Assembly: GCA_025766275.1 (NCBI GenBank)
Contig: JAFKAC010000033.1
Location: forward strand, 616,296-680,295
Direction: 5' to 3'
Length of the DNA: 64,000 bases
Source: Lactarius indigo
Lineage: Eukaryota > Basidiomycota > Agaricomycetes > Russulales > Russulaceae
Shown here one piece after another: positions 1 to 10,199 of the stretch. The notes beneath the pieces were generated by a model. It ran no database searches, had not been told where the DNA came from, and saw only the letters and a list, made by a program, of their open reading frames with translations. The position numbers and the translations under genes are program-made. Position 1 is the stretch's first letter. Each line of letters opens with the position of its first letter.

Positions 1-1282
1 GTGGGAAGCTCAAGGTGATAGTTGTAAGGGGACATCACCTGGATTACTTTAAACGGCCCATGGTGTTGTGCCGCTAACTTCGCTGTAGGCTGATTGGTTC
101 TTAGATGCTTTCCTTCTAGCCACACCTGATCACTGATTTGATATCATGGAGTATCTTTGTGTTTGATCCAACTATCTTGTGCCTTCTTGATAAGGTCCTG
201 GGCCAATTGTCGCGCCTCTTTCAGTTGAGTCAGTCTGGTGATTACATTTGGAATAGGGGATGGCTTATCCATCCAATCAGCTGTTGGATTATATCCCATC
301 AGAAGCATGAATGGTGATTGTTTCGTATGTTCATGGGGCCAATTGTTGTGAGCGAATTCTGCTATGGGGAGATATGCCACCCACTTATCTTGACACTCGT
401 TGGCCCAGAACCGCAGATACTGTTCAAGCCATTGATTGGTGCGTTCAGACTGCCCATCTGTGCGTGGGTGGTATGCTGTTGAAATATTCTGCTTGATGCC
501 CAGGATTCGGCATACTTCTCTGGTGAATTTGGATGTGAATTGGGGATCGCAGTCACTAATAATTTTACGTGGTAATCCAAATCGTTTGAACATGTGATTG
601 ACATACAAGATAGCAGTCTCCTCCACTGTAACTTCTTCATTGCATGGGATAAATATTGAGGCCTTGCTGCAGTCATGGTCTGTGACAGTGAGGATGCTGT
701 CGTACGACTGGGAGATTGGTAATTTAGTGATGAAGTCTAGTGCGATAGTGTGGAAAGGGGGAGCGTCCATCATTGCAGTGATTGGGTGTAATGGTGCATG
801 GGTTGGTCTGGTGTTGACCTTATTTCGCTGGCATTCTGCGCATCCTGTGACATACTCATACACATCTTGGTGGAGACGCGGCCACCAGTAATGTTGCTCT
901 ACTATTCATTGTGTGTGACTTATTCCAGGGTGTCCGTGAACTGGAGGATCATGGTGGTCATGTATGATTGCTTGGTACGCTGCCATTGGTCCCATGACCA
1001 CCAGTCATCCGTCTTTGTACCATTCCCCTTCTATTTTCTTGAGCTGGTGAGCATTGACCCAGGTTTTGACGATGGTGAGGTCTTGTTGTCGTCTTGGTTG
1101 TTGCAACATGGGGTGTGTTTCCGCCGTGCGTGTGGCATTAGCGACTCGCACAAACACTTCTGGAGGTAGGACGACTACACCTTGATTATCCTCTTCTCCC
1201 TGGTTGTAATCCAGTCATTTTGATAATGTGTCTGCCCTGCCATTGTTCTTTCCCTTAATGTGATGGATTTCGAAGTCGTACT
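1..1282 (-). pseudogene. Ty3/gypsy element C: RNase H end and integrase fragment
   Basis: Read right to left, this encodes the end of an RNase H domain (a DFEIHHIKGKNNG-type block near 1275-1235), the integrase zinc-binding and catalytic core (ALDFITKLP, DHDCSKASIF, GLPRKIISD, YHPRTDGQSERTNQWLEQYL), and the segment leading to the C-terminal domain at the window edge. It is not a working gene. In-frame TGA codons occur near 146 and in the segment preceding the HYWWP motif (about 920), each where the sister copy or family has Arg. The right end stops exactly at the LTR of element A, so the upstream pol and gag halves are missing here. It belongs to the same family as element B at 9.6-15.4 kb, which is in the opposite orientation. 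Confidence 0.85.
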
Positions 1283-1863
1283 TGTAATGCCACTACAGGG
1301 GCGTTAGATATGACCTGTATCAAGTCAGTTGATTGAACGGTAGTACAAGCTCAAAGGCTTGACTTCAGAGAGAATGGTGCACAAGGATCACAAGGACACA
1401 AGTCACTTGGATCGTAGAGGAGAGCTAAGATGCGAAGGTCTAGCGAAGTCGAGGGGTCGTGAGACGAAGGGGACACAAGGGTGCTCCGTCTTAGACGAGT
1501 GTAGTATTACACAAGAAGTCTAGTCTACCGTACAAGCTAGGTAGTACTAGTCTTAAATATGTGTCGGACTGTATGGCCAAGGCAAACAGATGGCGCCATC
1601 GCCAGTCCTGGAACAAAAGGGTAGACATAAGAAGAACAAAGGGAACACATAATGGGAACAAAGGTGAATCACGTGGGGTCGCGCATGAGTGGAAGTATCA
1701 CAGAAACTAGCACATGTCAAGCTTTATCACAAGGGAACGTCGATAAGCAAAGTGCACGATTGGAACCAGGTAATCGTAAAGTCCGCGTAATCATACAGGG
1801 CTTGTACAGTATTGGGAAAGGAATAGTGATATGTGAAAGAACGAGTCCGAGAAAATCGTAACA
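1283..1863 (-). repeat. 3' LTR of element A
   Basis: 581 bp copy aligned over its whole length with 9013-9593. On the element strand it starts TGTTACGATTTTC and ends GGCATTACA. It lies directly after the purine tract of element A and directly before the broken RNase H region of element C. Confidence 0.9.
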
Positions 1864-1897
1864 TTACCCCCCGTCTTGGCCTGAAGATGCCTCGACT

Positions 1898-3361
1898 TCA
1901 GGACTCTGGGTCGACAAGGTCATAGATGTCAGTGTCGAGATCATTCTCTGGCCATGGAGAGATGTCGAGTCGACAGTGATGGGTCTTGAGGAAGAAAAGG
2001 GGCCCTCGGCATCCGCACTTGCGGCACATTTCGTACTGGGGGCACCGGATCTCATCATGATCAGTGTTGGTGCGGAAGCATCGACCGCACCACCTTCCTT
2101 GAGTTTTGGCGGCAACTGTTGGTGGTTCTGGGACAGTAAAGGAGGTAGTTGCCTCAGTCGAAATTGCCTGCCGAATGCGTTCATCTGCTTGGGAGGTGGT
2201 AATGACTTCAGCAACCATTCCTGCTTGACGGAAAATACACCGATAGGACTGGTGCTCTTGGCTTTGGCAGTGTCAGCAGGCTGGTCTTGGTCTAGTGGGG
2301 CAGTCACGTACAAGGTGGTGGGGGCTGTTGCAGTGGTAACATCGCCGACGATGGGGTTTGTCGGCGAGGCGTGGAAATTCGAGTGGTCCTCCTCGATGAG
2401 GAGAGAATGGGATAGCGTATCGTGAATGTCGTAGTGGGGCTGGAAGTGCGGTCATGCAAGTGTACTCATTTTCTATTGTCGTAAGAGCTCCGACGTATTG
2501 AAGTCGCCTCTTGGTGCTAGCTAGCATCAAGTCCACTGTGAGCCGGTTCGACTGTAGTGTACGCGCTTCTTCTTCTAGCTTCTCGCACTTCTCGTCCAGT
2601 TCTTTGAGTGCGAGAAGCCCCATGCACAGCCTGGTTACTTCAGCGGTGAGGCGTGGGGAGTTAAGCTCAATGAGTGTCTCATCTAGGGCACAGGCTCAGA
2701 TGTTGTGGGGGTTGAAGAACTGTAGTTGCTCAACTGTAAACAGAGGGGCTGAGACGTTGGGTCTTAGTGTCAACAGATAGACCCCTTCTCCATAGTGTGG
2801 TTGCCCAGCACCCATCGTTCCCACTACCTCGGTGAACCCCTTGTGATAGTAAATATACTTTGCGGTATTGGATCCACCATCAGGGAGTGGGATTTGCAAT
2901 GGGTAGTATTTTGGTGTCCCCGGGGTGTTTGGGAAGAAGGGGGCGCCAGGGTCTTCGGTGTCATTTGGGGGCGAGTCAGGGCGGTTGTAGTCAATAGGGG
3001 TGTGGACGCGAACTGGGGTGAACGGTTCTAATGGAGGCGGTGGGGTGGAAGGTGACGACAAGGACAGCGATGGGATAGGTGGTTCAGGTGGGGGAGTGGA
3101 TTGTTGGCGAGGAGGTGGTGTGGGGGAATACTGCCCCTCTTTGGGCATGGACGGCGTGAGCTCCCCAGGCTCTCTTTCTGGGGAGTGTGGTATGATCGGG
3201 ACAGAGTTTGTGGCCATGATGGGGCGTGGTGAAGGTGGTGGTGATAGGCGGGGAATGTCGGACAGGTCAATGGTAACAATCCCTCGTTCGAGGGCGGCTT
3301 CAAGTTGGGGATTGCTGAGGACGTTGACAAGGGTGGTATCAGAGACGGGTGTGTTGGCCAT
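1898..3361 (-). pseudogene. Extra ORF (ORF3) of element A: Pro-rich, coiled, zinc-knuckle protein
   Basis: About 488 codons, starting 43 bp downstream of the integrase-chromodomain stop. The N-terminal half is rich in Pro and Ser. It is followed by a conserved block (KYIYYHKGFTEVVGTMGAG, then GVYLLTLRP), a charged helical stretch (LDEKCEKLEEEARTLQ), a CCHC-like knuckle (CYHCNSPHHLVRDC), and a second Cys/His cluster (CGRCF...C...CRKCGCRGP...H.C). Two in-frame TGA codons break it (2696-2698 and 2273-2275). Element B has a counterpart at 13.7-14.9 kb. I do not recognise a named family. Position suggests an accessory or envelope-position gene, but no signal peptide or membrane segment is visible, and the Cys clusters instead suggest nucleic-acid binding. 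Confidence 0.65.
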
Positions 3362-5301
3362 GGTTGAGTTCTGGGGATTTGGGGTGGTTGTTCTTGTGTT
3401 CTTTTATGCCATTCGTCCAGCCCCTTTGGCAGATGGATATCGTCTGTAGTAATCTTTGATGATGTCTGCAGCGTGGGTCATGTTACTTGTGGGTTCCCAC
3501 GTATTGTCACTTGGTGGGAACCCCTTCCACTTAACTAGGTAGTGGAGTTTGCACCCTCTTCCTCGTTCCTGGGTGTCTTCAATTCGCTCCACTTCGTATT
3601 CCTCTTCTCCTTTGATAAGGTCCGGTGGTGGCCATGTGTAATTTGCGCCATGCATCTCCGTTTCCTTATATAGTGTGAGAAGGTTCGCGTGGAATACAGG
3701 GTGGATCTTCCATGACGCCGGGAGTTCTAGTTTGTAAGAAATATCTGATAGAACTCTTGCGATTTTGAATGGTCCATGTCTTTTCGGGGCAAGCTTACTT
3801 GTGGGGTAGAAGGTGCGAAGATTTGTCCCTTCTAGCCATACTTGATCCCCCTGTTGATAAGGTGTGAACCCCATTTTTCCTCGTTGTGCCATGAGACGTT
3901 GCGCATGATTGATACTATCTTGAGCGTGTTGTCTAAGTACCAACAGGTCTTCCAGTCGTTGATCCACAGCTGGACTGTTCGATGGCTTGGGTGTCCAGGT
4001 TGTCCGCAGTTCCCATCCCATGATTAGTGAGAATGGGGAGTGTTTAGTCGTGGAGTTCGCCCAGGAGTTGTGCGTGAATTGTGCCATCAGTAAGAGCTCT
4101 GCCCAGTTATCTTGCTGAAGATTGCACCAATGCTGTAAGTATTGTTCCAACCATTGGTTGGTGCGTTCCAATTGGCCGTCTGTCTGGGGGTGATATGCAG
4201 ATGAGACGTTTTGTTGTATTCCCAGGGTTTTGCACAATTGTCCCATAAAAGTTGATACAAATCTGGGGTCTTGATCGGAAATAATCTTTCGGGGTAGGCC
4301 ATAATGAGGGTACACATGTTGAAGGTACAGTTTGGCTACTCCTTCCAACGTTATTGTTTCATTACAGGGAATGAATATTGCTGCTTTTGAGCAATTGTGA
4401 TCTGTGATGGTGAGAATCGAGTTGAACCCATCTGATATGGGAAGTTTGACTATGAAGTCCATTGCCACCACTTCAAACGGTTCGGCAGCTGGGTCTGTGG
4501 TGATAGGGAATAGGTGTGGTTTCTGTTGGTGGGAGTTGATCTTGTTACTTTGGCATGTCGCGCATCCTTTGACGTAGGCTTCTATGTCTTTACGCATGTT
4601 GGGCCACCAGAAATCACGTCATACTAGTTCTAGGGTATTTGTGATTCCTGGGTGTCCAGCACTTGGAGTATTGTGGAAAAAGGTAATTACCCCCCGTTTG
4701 AGGTCGTTGTTTCCCACAACAACGAGGGCATTGCCTTTCCACCAGAGTCCATTGTGCTTTTTTAAATTATGAGGTTCGACCCATGGGAGTACTGCGGACC
4801 CCTCCATGTTTTGCGTGATTTGGGTCCATATGTCCATATCGTGCATGGATGTTTGGGTAACTTTTAGGAATACCTCCTCTGGTAACACCGTAACTTGGTC
4901 ATTGTCTGTTGTCCCATCGTCGTAGTCAGGGCGTCTTGATAGGGAGTCCGCCTGAGTGTTTTTGGTGCTGGGGATATGTTTGAGTACGAAATTGTACTCG
5001 GAAAGTTCCTGGAATTCTCGTGCTACGCGTCGGCTGATCTTCCTTGGTTCTTTCCAGTACTGAAGGTTGGCGCGATCCGTATGGATAGTTATCAAGTGAG
5101 GGGAGCCAATTAGATACGTGCGCCAGGTTCGTAAGGCTTTGACGATAGCCAACAGTTCTCTGTCGTAAATGTCGTAGTTTCGTTCTGCCTCCGTTAATGA
5201 TTCGGAATAGAACGCGACCGGGTGTGTCTTCTGGTCTTCTCCCTTTTGGTTTAGTACCGCTCCTAGGGCGTAGCTGGAGGCATCCACTTCGATTTCGAAG
5301 G

Positions 5302-5743
5302 TGTCATGAACGCCCCTTATCTTTCCACTCTTCTCTCTCCTTTTCTTTGCTCCACTCTTCTTCGCATCTGCTCTGCTGGCATCTGCTTTGCTGGCATCTG
5401 CTTTGCTGGCATCTGCTTTGCTGGCATCCGCTCCGCTGGCATCTGTTCTGCTGGCATTGTATCGCCTTGCTGGCATCCCTAGACACGGACTATATAAACT
5501 CTGTAGTATATCCTGTATCTCCTTAGCTTCGGCTTCGTCAATATACTGTCTAGTTCCCTCAGCATCTTCCTCTCGTCTCTATCACAGCCCTCTTCTCTGA
5601 AGCCTTGTTGCCTTGAGCTATATCAAGGAACATCCACAGACTTAGGTGCCGTTCTGCTCAGCAGCGGACCGACTCAGTATCCTTTGCCTTAGGCAGGACC
5701 TGTTACAGACCAACCCGACGCACGCCCCGACAGTGGCGTGACA
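5302..5743 (+). mobile_element. Nested solo LTR inside element A
   Basis: A 442 bp insertion begins TGTCATGAACG and ends GGCGTGACA. It is flanked by a perfect 5 bp duplication GAAGG (5297-5301 and 5744-5748). Removing the insertion and one GAAGG restores the reading frame across the RT/RNase H junction (PF then EIEVDASS). TG...CA termini plus a 5 bp TSD define a solo LTR. A TATATAAA box at 5491-5498, followed by a pyrimidine-rich stretch, suggests plus orientation. It is unrelated in sequence to the LTRs of elements A and B. Confidence 0.85.
5368..5458 (+). repeat. 15 bp tandem repeat in the solo LTR
   Basis: About six copies of a 15 bp unit CTTTGCTGGCATCTG with a few substitutions, upstream of the TATA box in the presumed U3 part of the nested LTR. 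Tandem units in U3 often act as enhancer-like repeats; that role is inferred. Confidence 0.8.
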
Positions 5744-7380
5744 GAAGGGCTGGTCGAGCTTTGGGAATAGCAGTACCGGTTCAGAACTTATCCATTCTTT
5801 GATGGTGTTGAAGGCCTTCTGCCTGGCATTTGTCCATTCCCAAGGTACGTCCTTCTTCGTGAGGTTGTGGAGTGGTCTTGCTATTGTAGAAAACCCTTTT
5901 ATGAATCGCCGATAGAAGTTGCAGAAGCCCAGAAAGGCTCGCACTTCTTTCAGGGACTTCGGTGCCTTCCAATCTCATACGCCTTGCACTTTCACCAGAT
6001 CCATCCGCAGTTTGCCATGTCCGATAATCAGCCCTAGGTATTCCACTTTGTAGACTTCAAATATGCATTTCTCTGGTTTGATGTAGAGGTTGTGTTCATT
6101 ACAGAGGTCTAGGACGTGGTGTAGCACCTGTCGGTGGTGGGCACGATTATCAGCGGTCATGATCAAGATATCGTCCATGTAAACAATGACTTCTCCCGTC
6201 AATACTAGTTCTCGGAATATGGTGTCCATCATGGTTTGGAAGGTGCTAGGGGAATTGGTAAGGCCAAAGAACATGACTCGCGGTTCAAACAGTCCCTGGT
6301 TGGTTTTGAATGCCGCTTTCCATTCGTCTCCCGGTTTGATCCCGATGTTATTATATCCCCATCGGATATCAAGCTTAGAATAGAGTCGTGCCTCTCTGAT
6401 CCGGTCGATAAGCTCAGGAATCAAGGGGAGTGGGTAGTGGTTCTTTATGGTGAGTTCATTAAGACGTCGATAGTCTTGTACTGGACATAATTTCCCGTCC
6501 TTTTTCTTGATAAAGAAGAAGGGGGATGCATAGGGGGATTTCGAAGGTTGGATGTATTTTTTGTCCAAGTGCTCAGTCACGAATTCAGATAACTTCTTGG
6601 TTTCGGGGACCATAAGGGGATACACTTTACAGTCCATAGTTTTGGGGGCATTTGGGACAAGATTGATGGCATGGTCCCAAGTTCGTGATGGGGGGAAGCA
6701 TTGAGAGGCTTCTTCGCTAAATACTTTGCGGTGCCTTCTGTACTCCTCAGGGACCATCTCTTCGAAGGTCTTCTGGGGTTTCTTTGCGGCTTCTTGTTGT
6801 GCCAATTCTGAGGCTGTTGTCGTTTTTTGCAGTCAGATGTGCGGATCTCCTTCTTTTTCCACCTGTTCCCAGGCTAATTCGTCAAGTTGATACGTCTCCA
6901 ATGCCTTGATTGTGGCTTCTGTAGGCATGGCTTCATCTGACAAATTAAGACTGGTGACAACAACAGGCTGAAATTCCTCGTCGAGGGTGGCATCTTGCCA
7001 ATGGAATTTTGGTTCGAAGGCTGTGAACCAGGGGTATCCAAGGATGACCTTGTCGTTTCCGAGATCTGTGATGAGAAATTGGAGGTTCTGGGTTTTTCCT
7101 CCCATTTTAACGGTTAGGTCAGTAAAGGAGGTTATTTCTCCTCCCTGATTGTGTGTTCCGTCCACGTTCCATATCTTGATGGGTCGTTCCGTGGCTAGCC
7201 AGGCAATCTTCAGTTGTTTTAGAAGGTTTGCACTTATGAAATTGTCGGTTGCTCCAGAATCGATGAGAACATTTCATTCAGCCGTCGCGTGTGCAGATCT
7301 GAAAAGTACTGGAATTCGCATAGATCGGAACCTGCTATTATACACGCTAAGTTTTAGTGCTCTAGCCCAGGCCGCTGGGT

Positions 7381-8986
7381 TCAAGCGTTCAGAAAATCCT
7401 TCTTTTGTCCAAAGAGCTTGTCTACCATAAGCTCACGGACTTCAGGGGTTTGAGCAAAGAGGGCCGCAACTTGTGCTTCCGCTTGTTCTTCATTCGAAAG
7501 AGGGCGTGATGCCGTCATAGAGATCGTGGCTGTGGGTGGGGCTGTGTCGCTGGTGTTTGCAACCTTAGTGGTTATGGCCGGTTTTTGAGGGCAGAATCGT
7601 GAGATGTGTCCCTGGCCCCGGCATTGGAAGCACCTTCCTTCTTTTTGAAGTTGCTTCTTTTCGTCATCTGTCATGGCAGCGCTGGCGCGAGTACGGCTGA
7701 CATCCATCACATTCGGGTCTCTTGCTTTAGTGAGGGCTGATAGCCACTGGTCATGGGATGCTCCTCCCTTTTTGTCGTTCCTCCCCTTGGTGAGTCTATC
7801 TTTGAGGAGGAGGTACTCTGCTTGTTGAAGGGTGACCACCGTCTTCCAGTTGTCCCAATCTACAGGATAATGGAACTTGATGGCGTTTATGACCAGCGCG
7901 TTTGGGAGTCCCTTTTGGAAAATTTCCAGGGTGGTGGCTTCATCCTTGTTGTACCCTGCTTTATTGGCCAGGTTGGAGAACTTGGCAATGTACGTGTCGA
8001 TATCTTCCTTGTCCATTCGTAGACTTTGAATGGCATGTCGTGCTTTTTGTTGCTGGGTAGTGTCCGTGTAAGCCTGGACGAAGCGGGTTTCTATAGTGTT
8101 CCACAGGTTCTCCGCATTCATGGCTACTCCTCCTACTAGTTGATCGGCCAGCCATTGGATTTGTTCCTCTACCCAGTCGTCCACTAGTGGTCCTCTAATA
8201 TAGGAGAGGAAAGTCATTGCTTGAGAGTATGGGAGGGTTAATTGTTGGACATTTGGGTTTATTCCTCAATAGAGCGCGAATGCGTTGAGAAAGGGTCGAC
8301 TGGCTTCTCGATCTTCAGTGAACTCCGGTGGGGGATTTCCCCCGAGTCGCCCGTTTGGTGGTAGGGGTCCTCCAACGGCGATACCGCCCGCTCCCACTCC
8401 ACCTCCAGGCGCACCGCCTCCATGATGGCCTCCTGTGCTTCCCGCAGGGCCTCCTCCGCTTGTCGACAGACCTCCTCCCAGAGGATGTCCTCCACCACTT
8501 GAAGGATTCACTGTCGAGGACCCTGTAGGGTTGGAGCTTCCGGATGGTTGGGCAGTGGTGAGGGTGGTGGCGAGTTGGGTGATGGACATGTTGGCATACG
8601 AAGTGAAATCTACAGGTCTTTGAATCGTAGGTGTGAGTGCGGGGTTTTCTGAGTCGGGTTCTGATGTTGGTTCTTCGACGTCGGAATTGGCGTCAATTGC
8701 ACTAATTTGTCCTTTTCCTGGTCCTAGTCCTAGGTGAGCTGGGACTGGTTTGTAATAATACCAGGAATGTTTCAAGTCAGAGTAGGCAATGTAAGCCCAG
8801 ATGTGCTGATCGTCAATGTATTCAATTGGTTCGTATGTGAGTTTGTTGGGGTCATAGACGTAGTATCCCTCGTCGTGCGGAGTGTTCCTCCAGAGAGCGG
8901 TTCCTTTGATGGAGGGTCAGAGGTCATCTTGTGGGTGTCGTTCAAGGTACTCCTTGACAAACTGGGTTCTGCTTCGACTGGTGAGA
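7381..8986 (-). pseudogene. gag: gag of element A
   Basis: The reading begins near 8986, where the expected ATG is now GTG (VALTSRSRTQFVKEYLERH). It includes an aromatic N-terminal block (YYVYDPNKLTYEPIEYID), a Gly/Pro-rich linker, and the capsid-like region (YIRGPLVDDWVEEQIQWL, ETRFVQAYTDT), with a single CCHC knuckle (CFQCRGQGHISRFC) near 7600. It ends at 7381 (FGQKKDFLNA). In-frame TGA codons at 8917-8919 and 8266-8268 break it. Gag forms the particle and binds element RNA through the knuckle; this copy cannot be translated whole. Confidence 0.8.
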
Positions 8987-9012
8987 GCCACGGTGGTAGA
9001 GACTAGACTTAA

Positions 9013-9593
9013 TGTAACGCCACTACAGGGGCGTTAGATACGACCTGTATCAAGTCAGTCAATTGAATGGTAGTACAAGCTCAAATGCTTGACTTCAGAG
9101 AGAATGGTGCACAAGGATCACAAGGACACAAGTCACTTGGATCATAGAGGAGGGCTAAGATGCGAAGGTCTAGCGAAGTCGAGGGGTCGCGAGATGAAGG
9201 GAACACAAGGGTGCTCTGTCTTAGACGAGTGTAGTATTACACAAGAAGTCTAGTCTACCATACAAGCTAGGTAGTACTAGTCTTAAATACGTGTCAGACT
9301 GTATGGCCAAGGCAAACAGATGGCGCCATCGCCGGTCCTGGAAAAAAAGGGTAGACATAAGAAGAACAAAGGGAACACATAATGGGAACAAAGGCAAATC
9401 ACGCGGGGTTGCGCGTGAGTGGAAGTATCACAGAAACTAGCACATGTCAAGCTTTATCACAAGGGAACGTCGATAAGCAAAGTGCGCAATAGGAACTGGG
9501 TAATTGTAAAGTCCACGTAATCGTACAGGGCTCATACAGTATCAGGAAAGGAATAGTGATATGTGAAAGAACAAGTCCGAGAAAATCGTAACA
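9013..9593 (-). repeat. 5' LTR of element A
   Basis: 581 bp, the partner of 1283-1863. On the plus strand it starts TGTAACGCCACTACAGG and ends AAATCGTAACA. Differences from its partner are almost all C/T or G/A changes. Immediately to its right is the gag of element B in the opposite orientation. Confidence 0.9.
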
Positions 9594-10139
9594 GGATGGA
9601 CCCTTCCGCAAAACCTGCCACAAACAAACCTGTGGGCAATGGACACGTCCACAGATTGTGCACAAGTAAGACTCGCGGGATCTGAAGAGATTGATTATGG
9701 AAAGCCGCCTTACACGTGGCAACAGCCACTGTTCCCACCTAGAGGGGGGCCTGGGGCTCAAGGAAGAGGGCAAGGAGGGTCTAGGAGGGACCTAAGGAAC
9801 GTCCTCTGCTATGATTGTCACGTGCCAGGGCACCTCTCACAAAATTGTCCACACCCATGAACACAGGGGACATGGCACCCCAGTGCCCCATCAAGCAGCC
9901 GAATGACTGAAACCACAGGGTATACGCAGGGGCCGCAGACGACATACAAGCCATCGCTGCCAGGGTATGCGTCACCGGCACCAAGCGCGATGCCCATGCC
10001 ACAGATAAATGCAGCCACCACAAAAACGGTGGGAGAACAAGCAAAGGAGTGGCTCACGCAAGTAGCCAACAGTACAGACGAGGTGAAAGACCTCATTCTT
10101 CAAGACTTGTGGGGAAAAGAGGGTTTTCAGGACACCTGA
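9594..10139 (+). pseudogene. gag: gag C-terminal fragment of element B
   Basis: Starts in mid-gene at the LTR junction. It contains one CCHC knuckle (CYDCHVPGHLSQNC, about 9811-9852), then a spacer and a terminal segment (LILQDLWGKEGFQDT) like the C-terminus of element A gag. The N-terminal capsid region is missing, and the knuckle and end segments lie in different frames. Confidence 0.7.
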
Positions 10140-10199
10140 ACCCGTCAGTCTGGGTGAGGGCTTTAAAATGTAATTCTGTAATTGTGACAACGTGCCATC

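Larger units (their letters stand above)
3404..7380 (-). pseudogene. pol: pol of element A: protease, RT, RNase H, integrase, chromodomain
   Basis: Domains in order: aspartic protease with VLIDSGATDNFIS near 7265; reverse transcriptase 6805-5975 (SPFFFIKKKDGK, VQDYRRLNE, VIVYMDDILIM); RNase H (FEIEVDASSYALGAVL, DRELLAIVKALRTW, RPDYDDG); integrase (ALDF-equivalent MDFIVKLP, DHNCSKAAIF, YHPQTDGQLERTNQWLEQYL); and a C-terminal chromodomain (HYLVKWKGFPPSDNTWEP). The chromodomain places it among chromoviruses. In-frame TGA codons occur at 7274-7276, 6833-6835, 5975-5977 and 4619-4621. A 442 bp solo LTR plus TSD interrupts the RT-RNase H junction at 5302-5743. It cannot give an intact polyprotein without readthrough. 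Confidence 0.88.
1283..9593 (-). mobile_element. Ty3/gypsy chromovirus element A, LTR to LTR, degenerate
   Basis: An 8.3 kb LTR retrotransposon on the minus strand. Two 581 bp direct repeats bound it, each with TG...CA ends when read on the element strand. A purine tract (read on minus, a run of six G just before TAA) abuts the 3' LTR at 1864-1875. Between the LTRs, in transcription order, are gag (8986-7381), pol with protease, RT, RNase H, integrase and chromodomain (7380-3404), and an extra ORF (3361-1898). A solo LTR of another family is nested in it. By hand alignment the LTRs differ at about 35 positions, about 32 of them transitions. The 5 bp flanks (GTACT left, GGATG right) do not match. 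Confidence 0.88.
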
